Source: N074bin45 sp039587475 (lineage in GTDB: Bacteria; Gemmatimonadota; Gemmatimonadetes; Gemmatimonadales; GWC2-71-9). From it: 6,033 nucleotides of DNA. This document shows, in pieces, positions 1 to 6,033 of the stretch (within the stretch, counting starts at the first letter, position 1; the number at the start of each line of letters is the position of its first letter). The translations under genes were made by a program, and so were the position numbers. The stretch spans positions 1 through 6,033 of the forward strand of contig JBDHIK010000143.1 of NCBI GenBank assembly GCA_039587475.1. The letters are read 5' to 3'. Below the pieces are notes generated by a model. It was not told the DNA's origin and searched no databases. It was given only the letters and a program-made list of their open reading frames with translations.

Positions 1-2571
1 GGCGCCCGCCACCAGCAACATCAGGACCGACACGGCCAGGAGCGTCGACGGGTGGTTGGGCTCGATGCCGAACAGCAGCGATTCGATTACGGACCCCGAC
101 AGCAGGGCTGCCGCCAGGCCCAGGCCCGTGCCCATCGCCGCCAGAACGAGGCCGTTGCGCAGCACCATGCGTTGCAGGGACTCGGCCTCGGCGCCCAGCG
201 CCAGCCGGATGCCCAGCTCACGGCGCCGCTGGGTGACCCCCACCGCCAGCACCCCGTAGAGCCCTGCCGCCGCCAGCGCCAGCGCCACCGCCGCCAGGCT
301 CACCACCACCATCAGGAAGAACCGCTGGCTCGAGACCGATTCGGCCAGGGCGGCGTCGGCCGTCTCCAACCGGTAGACCGGCTGCCACGGGTCGATCGCT
401 CTCACGGCGTCCCGCATGAGGGGCAGGAGGGTTGCGATGGGCACTTCGGAGCGGATGGAGAAGGCCGTCACCGGCGGATCGCGATCCGCCGCCATCAACA
501 TGGCGAAGTCGCCATAGGCCCGACCCGGCGGGTCCAGGGCCAGTTCTTCCAGGACGCCGACGACGGTGAGCCATGGTTCGTCGGCGTCGGTCCGGAACCG
601 CTTGCCCAACACGTCGATCGTGCCCCAGAGGAAGCGCGCCATGTCCTGGTCCACGATGGCGACGTTGGCATCGCCGTCCTCGGTGGGGAGGAAGTTCCTG
701 CCCCGCACCAGCCGGGCCCCGACCGTCGGGAGATAGTCCTCCTGGACCATGGCGCTGGGCAGGACCACGGGACCGTCCGAACGGGGCTCAGCATCGTCTT
801 CGGTCTGGAGCGCCGGGCTGATCAACACGCCCGAGGCGAGCGGCGTCCATGCCCGGGTCACCTCGACGACACCCGGCAAGGCGTCGAGGTGCGCTTCCAT
901 CCGGCGGGCGAATTCGCGCTTGGCGTCGGCGTCCTGGTAGAACCTGGAGTTCAAGTCGATCTGCATGAACGCCAGGTTCTCGGGGTCGAAGCCGGGGTCG
1001 ACCCGGGTCAGCCGGAGGAAGCTCGTTCCCAGAAGACCGGCGCTCGACAACAGCACGATGGTGAGGGCCACCTGGGCCACGAGGAGTGCCGAGCGGAGCT
1101 TGACGCGCGAGCGGGTGCCGGCGCCGTAGGGGGTGATGGCGCCGAGTGTCGCCCGGCGCGCGTTGCGGACCGCGATCCACGCCGGGACGAGTCCCATGGC
1201 GACGCCGACCACCAGGGTGAGGCCGAATCCGAAAACGAGTACCCGACGATCGAGTGCGATCTGGTGTGCCGACAACACCGTGAGCGCGTCCGGCGCTACA
1301 CTGTTCAGAAACGCCACCCCCACCGAAGCAAGGCCCACGGCCAGCAACCCGGCGAGAACCGCCAGGACGACGCTTTCGGTCAGGAGGTGGCGCAACAGCC
1401 GCCCCCGGCCGGCGCCAAGCGCGTGACGGACCCCCAGCTCCCTGCCGCGGGCCGTGAGGCGGGTGAGCAGCAGGTTCACGCCGTCGACGATGGCGATGAG
1501 GAGCATGACGGCCACCGCGCCTGCCACCATCCACAACGCTTCCCGGGTGGAGCGGTTGGTGCGCCAGGTGCCCAGTGTCTGGAGGCTGGCCTTCCAGCTG
1601 ACACTGTCACCCCGCGCCGTCAGGAGCTGTCCGACCACCACGGCAGCCCGTTCCCCGGCCTGCTCGGCGGAGACGTCTTCTCTCAGCCGCCCCAGGATGT
1701 TGACGCGACTCTGGGCCATGCCACCGGCGGTGAGGTCGTCCGCCAGGGGAAGAAACACGTGGGCCTGGAAGCGGGTGGGGAATCGGAACGCCGGCGGCAT
1801 GATGCCGACGACACGATAGGGAGCGCGGTCGAGTTCGATGTCGCGCCCCACCAGGCCGGGGTCCTGGCCCAGGGTCGTCCACATGGTGTGGGACAGCACG
1901 GCCACCGATGGGGCGCCCGGAACGGCATCCGAGGGGAGAATCCCTCGCCCGTGAGCCGGCGCCACGCCGAGGGTCGCGAACATGTTGGGTGTGGCGGCGT
2001 TGACGCGGACCATGGTGGGGTCGTCGCCCTGGCCCATGACCATGTCGAGCCGGGCGTGCAGGGCCGGTTGGTCGAGGAAGTCGAACGCTTCCACGGCGTC
2101 CTGTGCCAGCGCGGCCTCGAACAGGTCTACCTGGAACCCGTTGCCGAGCTGGCGGTGGAAATCCACGACCCGGTCGGGCTGATGGTAGGGGAGAGGACGC
2201 AGCAGCACGGCGTCGACGACGGCAAAGATGGTGAGCGCGGCGCCGATGCCGAGCGCCAGGGTCAGCACCGTTGCGCTGGAGAACCCCGCGTGTTTGATCA
2301 GTCCGCGGAGCGCAAAGCGGACGTCGACGAACACGTCCTCGAGGACACCCGTCCAACGCACGCTGCGCACGTTCTCCTTGTAGCGCTGGATGCCGCCGAA
2401 GCGGCGCAGCGCCTCACGTTTGGCGGTCACCGGATCCCAGCCCTCGCGCTCCAGTTTGTCGGCTTCCATCTGGAGGTGAAAGCGCATCTCCTCGTCCATG
2501 TCCCGCTCGGCCTCGTTCCGCCGGGTCACGGCGCTCAGCTGGCGCAACCAACCTCGAATCCGATGCATCAT
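1..2571 (-). CDS. ADOP-type ABC transporter permease (MacB/FtsX family), 3' end outside window
   Basis: Inner-membrane permease of the MacB/FtsX superfamily, ADOP type ('acidobacterial duplicated orphan permease'); its substrate is unknown. The frame is open for 857 codons from 2571 to base 1. Residues 1-90 form the cytoplasmic ADOP head (DEEMRFHLQMEAD at 26-38, then EALRRFGG). TM1 is about 99-125. The first MacB-like periplasmic domain is about 130-340, with VNAATPNMFATLGV (190-203) and VVGIMPPAFRFP (254-265). The first FtsX core is 345-467 (TMs about 345-367, 399-424, 443-467) with RELGVRHALGAGRGRLL at 377-393. TM5 is about 492-516. The second periplasmic domain is about 520-745, with EDYLPTVGARLVRGRNF at 611-627. 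The second FtsX core starts near 751, with RRELGIRLALGAE at 783-795. Only part of the last helix and the tail are missing. No ATPase motif is present. Start: ATG 2571, or ATG 2568 next to it; GGGAG at 2585-2581 favours 2571. It lies 22 bases after PadR in the same operon. Confidence 0.95.
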   Translation of the reverse strand, partial: MMHRIRGWLRQLSAVTRRNEAERDMDEEMRFHLQMEADKLEREGWDPVTAKREALRRFGGIQRYKENVRSVRWTGVLEDVFVDVRFALRGLIKHAGFSSATVLTLALGIGAALTIFAVVDAVLLRPLPYHQPDRVVDFHRQLGNGFQVDLFEAALAQDAVEAFDFLDQPALHARLDMVMGQGDDPTMVRVNAATPNMFATLGVAPAHGRGILPSDAVPGAPSVAVLSHTMWTTLGQDPGLVGRDIELDRAPYRVVGIMPPAFRFPTRFQAHVFLPLADDLTAGGMAQSRVNILGRLREDVSAEQAGERAAVVVGQLLTARGDSVSWKASLQTLGTWRTNRSTREALWMVAGAVAVMLLIAIVDGVNLLLTRLTARGRELGVRHALGAGRGRLLRHLLTESVVLAVLAGLLAVGLASVGVAFLNSVAPDALTVLSAHQIALDRRVLVFGFGLTLVVGVAMGLVPAWIAVRNARRATLGAITPYGAGTRSRVKLRSALLVAQVALTIVLLSSAGLLGTSFLRLTRVDPGFDPENLAFMQIDLNSRFYQDADAKREFARRMEAHLDALPGVVEVTRAWTPLASGVLISPALQTEDDAEPRSDGPVVLPSAMVQEDYLPTVGARLVRGRNFLPTEDGDANVAIVDQDMARFLWGTIDVLGKRFRTDADEPWLTVVGVLEELALDPPGRAYGDFAMLMAADRDPPVTAFSIRSEVPIATLLPLMRDAVRAIDPWQPVYRLETADAALAESVSSQRFFLMVVVSLAAVALALAAAGLYGVLAVGVTQRRRELGIRLALGAEAESLQRMVLRNGLVLAAMGTGLGLAAALLSGSVIESLLFGIEPNHPSTLLAVSVLMLLVAGA

Positions 2572-2580
2572 CGATGTCTT

Positions 2581-2585
2581 CTCCC
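2581..2585 (-). promoter_or_regulatory. Ribosome binding site of ADOP permease
   Basis: The minus strand reads GGGAG in the 22-base gap after the PadR stop. It lies nine bases before ATG 2571 and twelve before ATG 2568. The spacing slightly favours the first of the two adjacent in-frame start codons. Confidence 0.65.
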
Positions 2586-2593
2586 GGTGGGAT

Positions 2594-2929
2594 TCAGGCC
2601 TGGAGCACGGCGTGCACCGCGTCCACGTAACGGAGCCAGCTGGCCCGCTCGTCGGGAACCGCGGATTCGCCGGCGGGCGTCAACTGGTAGTACTTGGCCC
2701 GGCGGTTGTTGTCCGACGTGCGCCACTCGCTGTCGATCCAGCCGCGCTGTTCCAGGCGCTTGAGGGCGGGGTAGAGCGAGCCCTGGTTCACGTCGAAGAC
2801 GCCCTGGGACAACTGCTGGATGCGCTGGCTTATGCCCCAGCCGTGCATCGGCTCGAGGCTCAGCGTCTTGAGTATCAGCAGATCCAGGGCGCCGCGCAGG
2901 ACCTCGGCATTGGAGTCTTTGACGGGCAT
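2594..2929 (-). CDS. PadR-family winged-helix transcriptional regulator, short acidobacterial-type
   Basis: A 111-residue DNA-binding repressor of the PadR family, short subtype of the kind found next to ADOP permeases. The winged helix fills the protein: LRGALDLLILKTL (11-23), MHGWGISQRIQQL (28-40), the recognition-helix region GSLYPALKRLEQRGWI (50-65), and the wing with EWRTSDNNRRAKYYQLTPAG (68-87). A short C-terminal helix, with WLRYVDAVHAVL near the end, probably mediates dimerisation; the long coiled coil of larger PadR proteins is absent. The ATG at 2929 is preceded by GAGGAG three bases upstream and sits downstream of a good promoter, so the longer open frame reaching 3157 is not the real start. 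It is the first gene of a unit with the permease. Autorepression of this operon is the family norm and is inferred here. The inducer cannot be read from the sequence. Confidence 0.96.
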   Translation of the reverse strand: MPVKDSNAEVLRGALDLLILKTLSLEPMHGWGISQRIQQLSQGVFDVNQGSLYPALKRLEQRGWIDSEWRTSDNNRRAKYYQLTPAGESAVPDERASWLRYVDAVHAVLQA

Positions 2930-2932
2930 ACG

Positions 2933-2938
2933 CTCCTC
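2933..2938 (-). promoter_or_regulatory. Ribosome binding site of padR-like gene
   Basis: The minus strand reads GAGGAG, three bases before the ATG at 2929. This strong Shine-Dalgarno sequence fixes the PadR start and excludes the longer upstream-extended reading. Confidence 0.8.
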
Positions 2939-2952
2939 GGGCAGCAGGGTAT

Positions 2953-2970
2953 TTCCGAATTCGACAGGAA
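2953..2970. promoter_or_regulatory. Possible operator: dyad at the padR transcription start
   Basis: A perfect eight-base palindrome, CGAATTCG (2956-2963), lies at the expected start point of the PadR transcript, flanked by outer half-sites TTCC (2953-2956) and GGAA (2967-2970). An autorepressor would be expected to bind here or over the adjacent -10 box. The dyad is short and the outer arms are not centred on the inner palindrome, so this is a weak candidate. Confidence 0.25.
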
Positions 2971-2997
2971 TATACGATCCGCTCTTGTAGAAATCAA
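2969..2997 (-). promoter_or_regulatory. Sigma70-like promoter for the padR-permease operon
   Basis: The minus strand shows TTGATT (2997-2992, four of six bases matching the -35 consensus). A 17-base spacer follows, then TATATT (2974-2969, five of six matching the -10 consensus). Transcription would start near 2962, giving a leader of about 33 bases before the PadR ATG. This AT-rich patch stands out from the GC-rich surroundings. It is a prediction from sequence only, and assumes the housekeeping sigma factor of this organism reads canonical boxes. Confidence 0.65.
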
Positions 2998-3100
2998 GAG
3001 GAAGCGGTATCGAGGGTTCAGCAGACCCGAAATGGCTTGCCGCGTGGGCGTCGGGGTGGGTTGGGGGGAGAGTGGCCGGCCCCGGCACGGTCGGGACCAA

Positions 3101-3130
3101 CTGGCTCGGGGGCAATTCTTTCCTTATAGT
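3101..3130 (+). promoter_or_regulatory. Candidate promoter for the kinase genes
   Basis: TATAGT at 3125-3130 matches the -10 consensus at five of six positions, with an AT-rich stretch just before it. The best -35 at usual spacing is poor: CTGGCT at 3101-3106, three of six matches, 18-base spacer. Transcription would start near 3137 and leave a leader of only about 20 bases. The weak -35 may mean that an activator or another sigma factor is involved. That point is inference. Confidence 0.45.
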
Positions 3131-3147
3131 ATCCCGTCTCTCCCATC

Positions 3148-3152
3148 GAGGG
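3148..3152 (+). promoter_or_regulatory. Ribosome binding site before the TTG start of the first kinase
   Basis: GAGGG lies four bases before the TTG at 3157. An in-frame TAG at 3127-3129 closes the frame upstream, and no ATG or GTG lies in frame between that stop and the TTG, so this site supports the unusual start. Confidence 0.55.
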
Positions 3153-3156
3153 CCCA

Positions 3157-3378
3157 TTGCCCAACGTCACCGAAGAACTGAAGACCGCCCTGGCCGACCG
3201 CTACGTCATCGAGTCCGAACTCGGTGAGGGCGGCATGGCCACGGTCTACCTGGCGCACGACGTCAAGCACGACCGCAAGGTGGCGCTCAAGGTGCTGCGC
3301 CCCGAGCTGGCCGCGGTCATCGGAGCCGACCGCTTCCTGGCCGAGATCAAGACCACGGCCAATCTGCAGCACCCCCAC
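3157..3378 (+). repeat. Paralogous direct repeat, copy 1 (kinase 5' end)
   Basis: These 222 bases align without gaps to 5812-6033 with 185 identical positions by hand count. A run of 41 identical bases lies at 3205-3245, over the glycine-loop codons. This is coding-sequence duplication, not a mobile repeat. Its right end is unknown because the second copy leaves the window. Confidence 0.9.
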
Positions 3379-5811
3379 ATCCTCCCGCTGCACGACTCGG
3401 GCGAGGCCGACGGGTTCCTCTACTACGTCATGCCCTACGTCGAGGGCGAGTCGCTGCGCGACCGGCTCGACCGCGAGAAGCAACTGCCGGTCGACGCCGC
3501 GGTGAGTATCGTGCGCGAGGTGGCCGACGCGCTCGACTACGCCCACCGGCGCGAGGTGATCCATCGCGACATCAAGCCCGAGAACATCCTGCTGCACGAC
3601 GGCCGCGCCGTGGTGGCCGACTTCGGTATCGCCCTGGCCGTGACCTCGGCCGGGAGTTCGCGCATGACCGAGACGGGGATGTCGTTGGGGACACCCAACT
3701 ACATGAGCCCCGAGCAGGCCATGGGGGAGCGGGAGCTGTCGCCGGCCAGCGACGTGTACTCTCTCGGCGCTGTCCTGTACGAGCTGCTGTCGGGGGAGCC
3801 GCCCTTCATGGGGCCCACGGCCCAGGCCATCGTGGCCCGGGTGGTGACGGAGACGCCGCGACCGCTCCTGCCACAGCGCCATACCGTGCCCCGGCACGTC
3901 GAGGCGGCCACGGTCAAGGCGCTGGAGAAGCTCCCGGCGGACCGCTTCGCCTCAGCGGCCGAGTTCAGTGACGCGCTGGTGGATCAGGGATTCGCCTCGC
4001 AGCTGCAGGAGGCCGCGCCGGCTCTGGACACTGTTGCTCCAGGGAAGTGGAACAGGATGACACTCGGCCTGGCCGCCGTTGCCGTCGTGGCCACCGTCGT
4101 GGCAACCGTGGGTTGGATGCGCGGCAGGCCGCCCGCACCATCCGTGACCAGGCTGGACCTGGACCTGGCGGGTATCGAAATCAGGTTTTCGTTCCGGAAC
4201 GATGTGACCATCTCCTCGGACGGGTCGATGCTGGCCTTTGCCGGGAGACGGGACGGAGATGGCGGCATATTTCTGCGCCGGATGGGCGAGGCCGACTTCC
4301 ACATGGTACCGGGCACCGAGGGTGGTGACACGCCCAGCTTCTCTCCCGACGGCAACTGGATGGTGTACCGGGACCATGCGGCCCAAAGCCTGGTCAAGAT
4401 GGCCGTCTCGGGCGGCGGCGCCATCACATTGGTACAGGCAGACTCCATCAATCCTTTCTGGCCCCACTGGGGTCATGATGGCACGGTCGCCTTCGCGGCC
4501 GGGGCCGGCCTGTTCATCGTTCCGGCCGCCGGCGGCCCCGCCCGCCTGCTGTCTCCGGGTTGGGCCACTTTGCCACACGTGTTGCCCGACGGGTCCGGGG
4601 TGCTGTACAGCACCTTCAGCCAGGACGGGGTTCTGATGTACGATCTGGAGGCCGATAGTGCCCGGACCCTCATCGCGGACGGGCGCCATGCCGTGTATGT
4701 CGCCACGGGTCACATCCTGTACCAGCCTGCCAGCGGCGGGCTCTTCGCCGTGCCTTTCGACCTGGGGCGGAGCGAAGTCACCGGTCCGCCCATCCGGGTA
4801 CTGGATCGGGTCGCGTCCAGGGGGGGTGTAGCCGGATACGCGGTGTCCAGAGGCGGGATCCTGGTACATCACGAGGGAGACCCCGCCACCGCCACGGGGA
4901 CGTCGCTTCTAGCGGTGCTCCACCTCGACGGCCGTGTCGATACTTTGCCGTTGCCCCCAGGGTTCAGGACCGATCCCAGTTTCTCGCCCGACGGGCGCAC
5001 CATTGCCTACGAACAGCGGCGTGAGGGCGGATCGGACGCAACCGGGACGGACATCCACACCTTCGATCTGGTGACCGGGACTGCGAGCCAGATCACTTTC
5101 GACGGGGATAACGACGACCCCGTATGGTCGCCAGACGGGACCAGGATCGTGTTCGACCGCGACCGCGACGACGACGAGCGCACCGAAGACCTGTGGATCA
5201 AGCCCGCCGACAACAGCGCGGACGCCGAGCTGATATTGGACCGACCGGGGGATCAGGTTCCCGAGGCGTGGCTGGCGGGCGACCGGTTGCTGTTCGGCAC
5301 CGACGAGGCCGGCAACCCGGACCTGTTCATCCACTCCCTGTCCGGCGACGGGGAACCCGAGCCGTATCTGCAGGCGCCCTGGGGAGAGATTCGCCCTGCC
5401 ATTTCGCCCGATGAGACGCTGGCGGCGTTCATGTCAAACGAAACCGACGAATGGGAGGTGTGGCTGCGCGACTTCCCGGTGCCGTCCGGCAAGTGGCGCG
5501 TGTCGCACGGCGGGGGTCAAGTCCCCCGGTGGGCGCCGGATGGTTCGTCACTTTACTTCTGGCGCAGAGGGCCGGGTGTCGACAGCCTGTTCGCCGTCCG
5601 GGTCGAACGCGAGCCCGCCGTGGTGGTGCACGCGCCGCAGTTGGTTCTTGCGACCTCGGTGCTCGGTAGAACCAAATGGGGCGTTCACCCCGATGGTGAC
5701 CGCTTCATCATGGCGCTGCCACCGCAGGCCCAGAATGAGGATGACCAGGATGATCGGTATCTGGTGGTGCTCAATTGGTTCGAGGAATTGAAGGAAAGGG
5801 TGGGAGAATAG
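3157..5811 (+). CDS. Transmembrane Ser/Thr protein kinase with C-terminal TolB/PD40 beta-propeller
   Basis: An 884-residue Hanks-type (PknB-like) receptor kinase. The cytoplasmic kinase domain is about 16-275: glycine loop GEGGMATV (23-30), ATP-anchoring Lys45 in VALK, helix-C Glu63, catalytic HRDIKPEN (136-143; Asp138, Lys140, Asn143), DFG (155-157), and GTPNYMSPE (178-186). All catalytic residues are present. The activation loop (158-179) is rich in Ser/Thr, as expected for autophosphorylation. One membrane helix is at about 301-320. The rest should lie outside the cytoplasm and reads as a six- to eight-bladed propeller: SPDG-type repeats near 352, 396, 477, 609, 658, 749, 793 and 845. The tail is acidic (EDDQDD, 861-866) and ends in VLNWFEELKERV. 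The start is TTG. The next in-frame ATG is Met27 inside the glycine loop, so the start cannot lie there. A paralogue follows with no gap. The ligand and substrates are unknown. Confidence 0.97.
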   Translation: MPNVTEELKTALADRYVIESELGEGGMATVYLAHDVKHDRKVALKVLRPELAAVIGADRFLAEIKTTANLQHPHILPLHDSGEADGFLYYVMPYVEGESLRDRLDREKQLPVDAAVSIVREVADALDYAHRREVIHRDIKPENILLHDGRAVVADFGIALAVTSAGSSRMTETGMSLGTPNYMSPEQAMGERELSPASDVYSLGAVLYELLSGEPPFMGPTAQAIVARVVTETPRPLLPQRHTVPRHVEAATVKALEKLPADRFASAAEFSDALVDQGFASQLQEAAPALDTVAPGKWNRMTLGLAAVAVVATVVATVGWMRGRPPAPSVTRLDLDLAGIEIRFSFRNDVTISSDGSMLAFAGRRDGDGGIFLRRMGEADFHMVPGTEGGDTPSFSPDGNWMVYRDHAAQSLVKMAVSGGGAITLVQADSINPFWPHWGHDGTVAFAAGAGLFIVPAAGGPARLLSPGWATLPHVLPDGSGVLYSTFSQDGVLMYDLEADSARTLIADGRHAVYVATGHILYQPASGGLFAVPFDLGRSEVTGPPIRVLDRVASRGGVAGYAVSRGGILVHHEGDPATATGTSLLAVLHLDGRVDTLPLPPGFRTDPSFSPDGRTIAYEQRREGGSDATGTDIHTFDLVTGTASQITFDGDNDDPVWSPDGTRIVFDRDRDDDERTEDLWIKPADNSADAELILDRPGDQVPEAWLAGDRLLFGTDEAGNPDLFIHSLSGDGEPEPYLQAPWGEIRPAISPDETLAAFMSNETDEWEVWLRDFPVPSGKWRVSHGGGQVPRWAPDGSSLYFWRRGPGVDSLFAVRVEREPAVVVHAPQLVLATSVLGRTKWGVHPDGDRFIMALPPQAQNEDDQDDRYLVVLNWFEELKERVGE
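5802..5806 (+). promoter_or_regulatory. Ribosome binding site of the second kinase, inside the end of the first
   Basis: GGGAG lies within the last codons of the first kinase, five bases before the GTG at 5812. Because the TAG stop (5809-5811) touches the GTG, translation of the two kinases is probably coupled. Confidence 0.6.
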
Positions 5812-6033
5812 GTGCAGAACGTCACGGAAGAACTGCGGACGGCACTCGCCGATCGCTATGTCATCGAGTCCGAACTCGGTGAGGGCGGCATGGCCACGGT
5901 GTACCTGGCCCACGACACCAAGCACAACCGCAAGGTGGCGCTCAAGGTCCTGAAACCCGAACTCGCGGCGATGATCGGGGCCGAGCGGTTCCTCAAGGAG
6001 ATCGAGGTCACCGCCAACCTGCAGCACCCCCAC
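5812..6033 (+). CDS. Second Ser/Thr protein kinase, paralogue of the first, 3' end outside window
   Basis: Only the first 74 codons are visible, and they are open to the window edge. They begin MQNVTEELRTALADRYVIES and hold the glycine loop GEGGMATV (23-30), the VALK lysine (Lys45) and the helix-C region with Glu63, all at the same residue numbers as in the upstream kinase. The visible part ends at HPH before the catalytic loop. Identity to the upstream kinase is 64 of 74 residues with no gaps. The GTG start directly follows the upstream TAG and has GGGAG five bases before it, so the two genes form one transcription unit with likely translational coupling. By analogy it should carry a membrane helix and propeller, but that part is outside the window and is inferred. 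Confidence 0.95.
   Translation, partial: MQNVTEELRTALADRYVIESELGEGGMATVYLAHDTKHNRKVALKVLKPELAAMIGAERFLKEIEVTANLQHPH
5812..6033 (+). repeat. Paralogous direct repeat, copy 2 (kinase 5' end)
   Basis: Second copy of the repeat at 3157-3378. The 41-base identical run is at 5860-5900. Outside that run most differences are at third codon positions, with ten amino-acid changes over 74 codons, so the duplication is not recent. Confidence 0.9.

Larger units (their letters stand above)
2930..3156. other. Divergent intergenic region between padR operon and kinase genes
   Basis: These 227 bases separate two divergently transcribed units. The PadR-side third is AT-richer and holds a good promoter and a small dyad. 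The centre (about 3040-3110) is very GC-rich and G-biased on the plus strand. The kinase side holds the TATAGT box. No open frame here has a supported start. Confidence 0.85.

Noticed and set aside
52..2763. Long plus-strand open frame of 903 codons
   Set aside because: It is antisense to a permease with clear MacB/FtsX motifs, has no recognisable domain, and its composition is that of a GC-rich complement.
3075..3086. Short GC-rich inverted repeat GCCGG-CC-CCGGC considered as a terminator or operator
   Set aside because: The arms are five bases with a two-base loop, no T tract follows, and such runs are expected by chance in this GC-rich stretch.
2930..3157. Longer PadR reading starting at 3157
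   Set aside because: The extra 76 codons cover the promoter and have no family match, while ATG 2929 has a strong GAGGAG and gives the usual short-PadR length.
2498..3181. Plus-strand open frame spanning PadR and the intergenic region
   Set aside because: It is antisense to PadR and overlaps the kinase start in another frame, with no domain.
3124..3897. Minus-strand open frame opposite the first kinase
   Set aside because: It is a shadow of the kinase domain. Its similarity to the antisense frame at 5548-6033 arises only because the two sense genes are paralogues, so it is not a separate gene family.
5780..5830. Terminator or promoter between the two kinases
   Set aside because: There is no space between the genes and no hairpin with a T tract, and the second ribosome binding site lies inside the first gene, so the two are probably co-transcribed.
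5548..6033. Minus-strand open frame running off the right edge
   Set aside because: It lies opposite the end of the first kinase and the start of the second, both of which have clear motifs.
1..6033. tRNA, rRNA, CRISPR, insertion sequence or attachment site
   Set aside because: No fitting pattern was seen by eye. Four genes and one 227-base intergenic region account for nearly all of the window, and the only large repeat is the kinase paralogy.

Overview
The window looks like chromosomal DNA from a GC-rich bacterium (about two-thirds GC by eye) of the Gemmatimonadota/Acidobacteriota type. Three things point there: a short PadR regulator of the acidobacterial subtype, an ADOP-type MacB/FtsX orphan permease, and Ser/Thr kinases fused to TolB/PD40 beta-propellers and repeated in tandem. 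Gemmatimonadota is my first guess from the wording of the kinases; this is inference, since no marker gene is present.

Layout. Left half, minus strand: a PadR-family repressor (2594-2929), followed 22 bases downstream by a large ABC-type permease (2571 to beyond base 1). The permease reads open without interruption for 857 codons and lacks only its extreme C-terminus. Middle: a 227-base divergent intergenic region (2930-3156) with a good sigma70-like promoter facing PadR and a weaker one facing the kinase. Right half, plus strand: a complete 884-residue transmembrane Ser/Thr kinase with a C-terminal beta-propeller (3157-5811, TTG start), directly followed with no spacing by the first 74 codons of a paralogous kinase (5812 to beyond 6033, GTG start). 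The two kinase 5' ends agree at 64 of 74 residues and 185 of 222 bases.

How the parts may work together. PadR and the permease form one transcription unit, and PadR probably autoregulates it. The kinases form a second unit fired from the same intergenic region. ADOP permeases are usually found without their own ATPase, and none is seen here. The kinases look like membrane sensors, with a cytoplasmic kinase domain, one membrane helix and an outward propeller. A link between kinase signalling and the PadR/ADOP unit is suggested only by the divergent arrangement and is not shown by the sequence.

Long antisense open frames, including one of 903 codons opposite the permease and PadR, are GC-skew shadows and are not annotated. 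No RNA gene, mobile element, CRISPR array or convincing terminator was seen.
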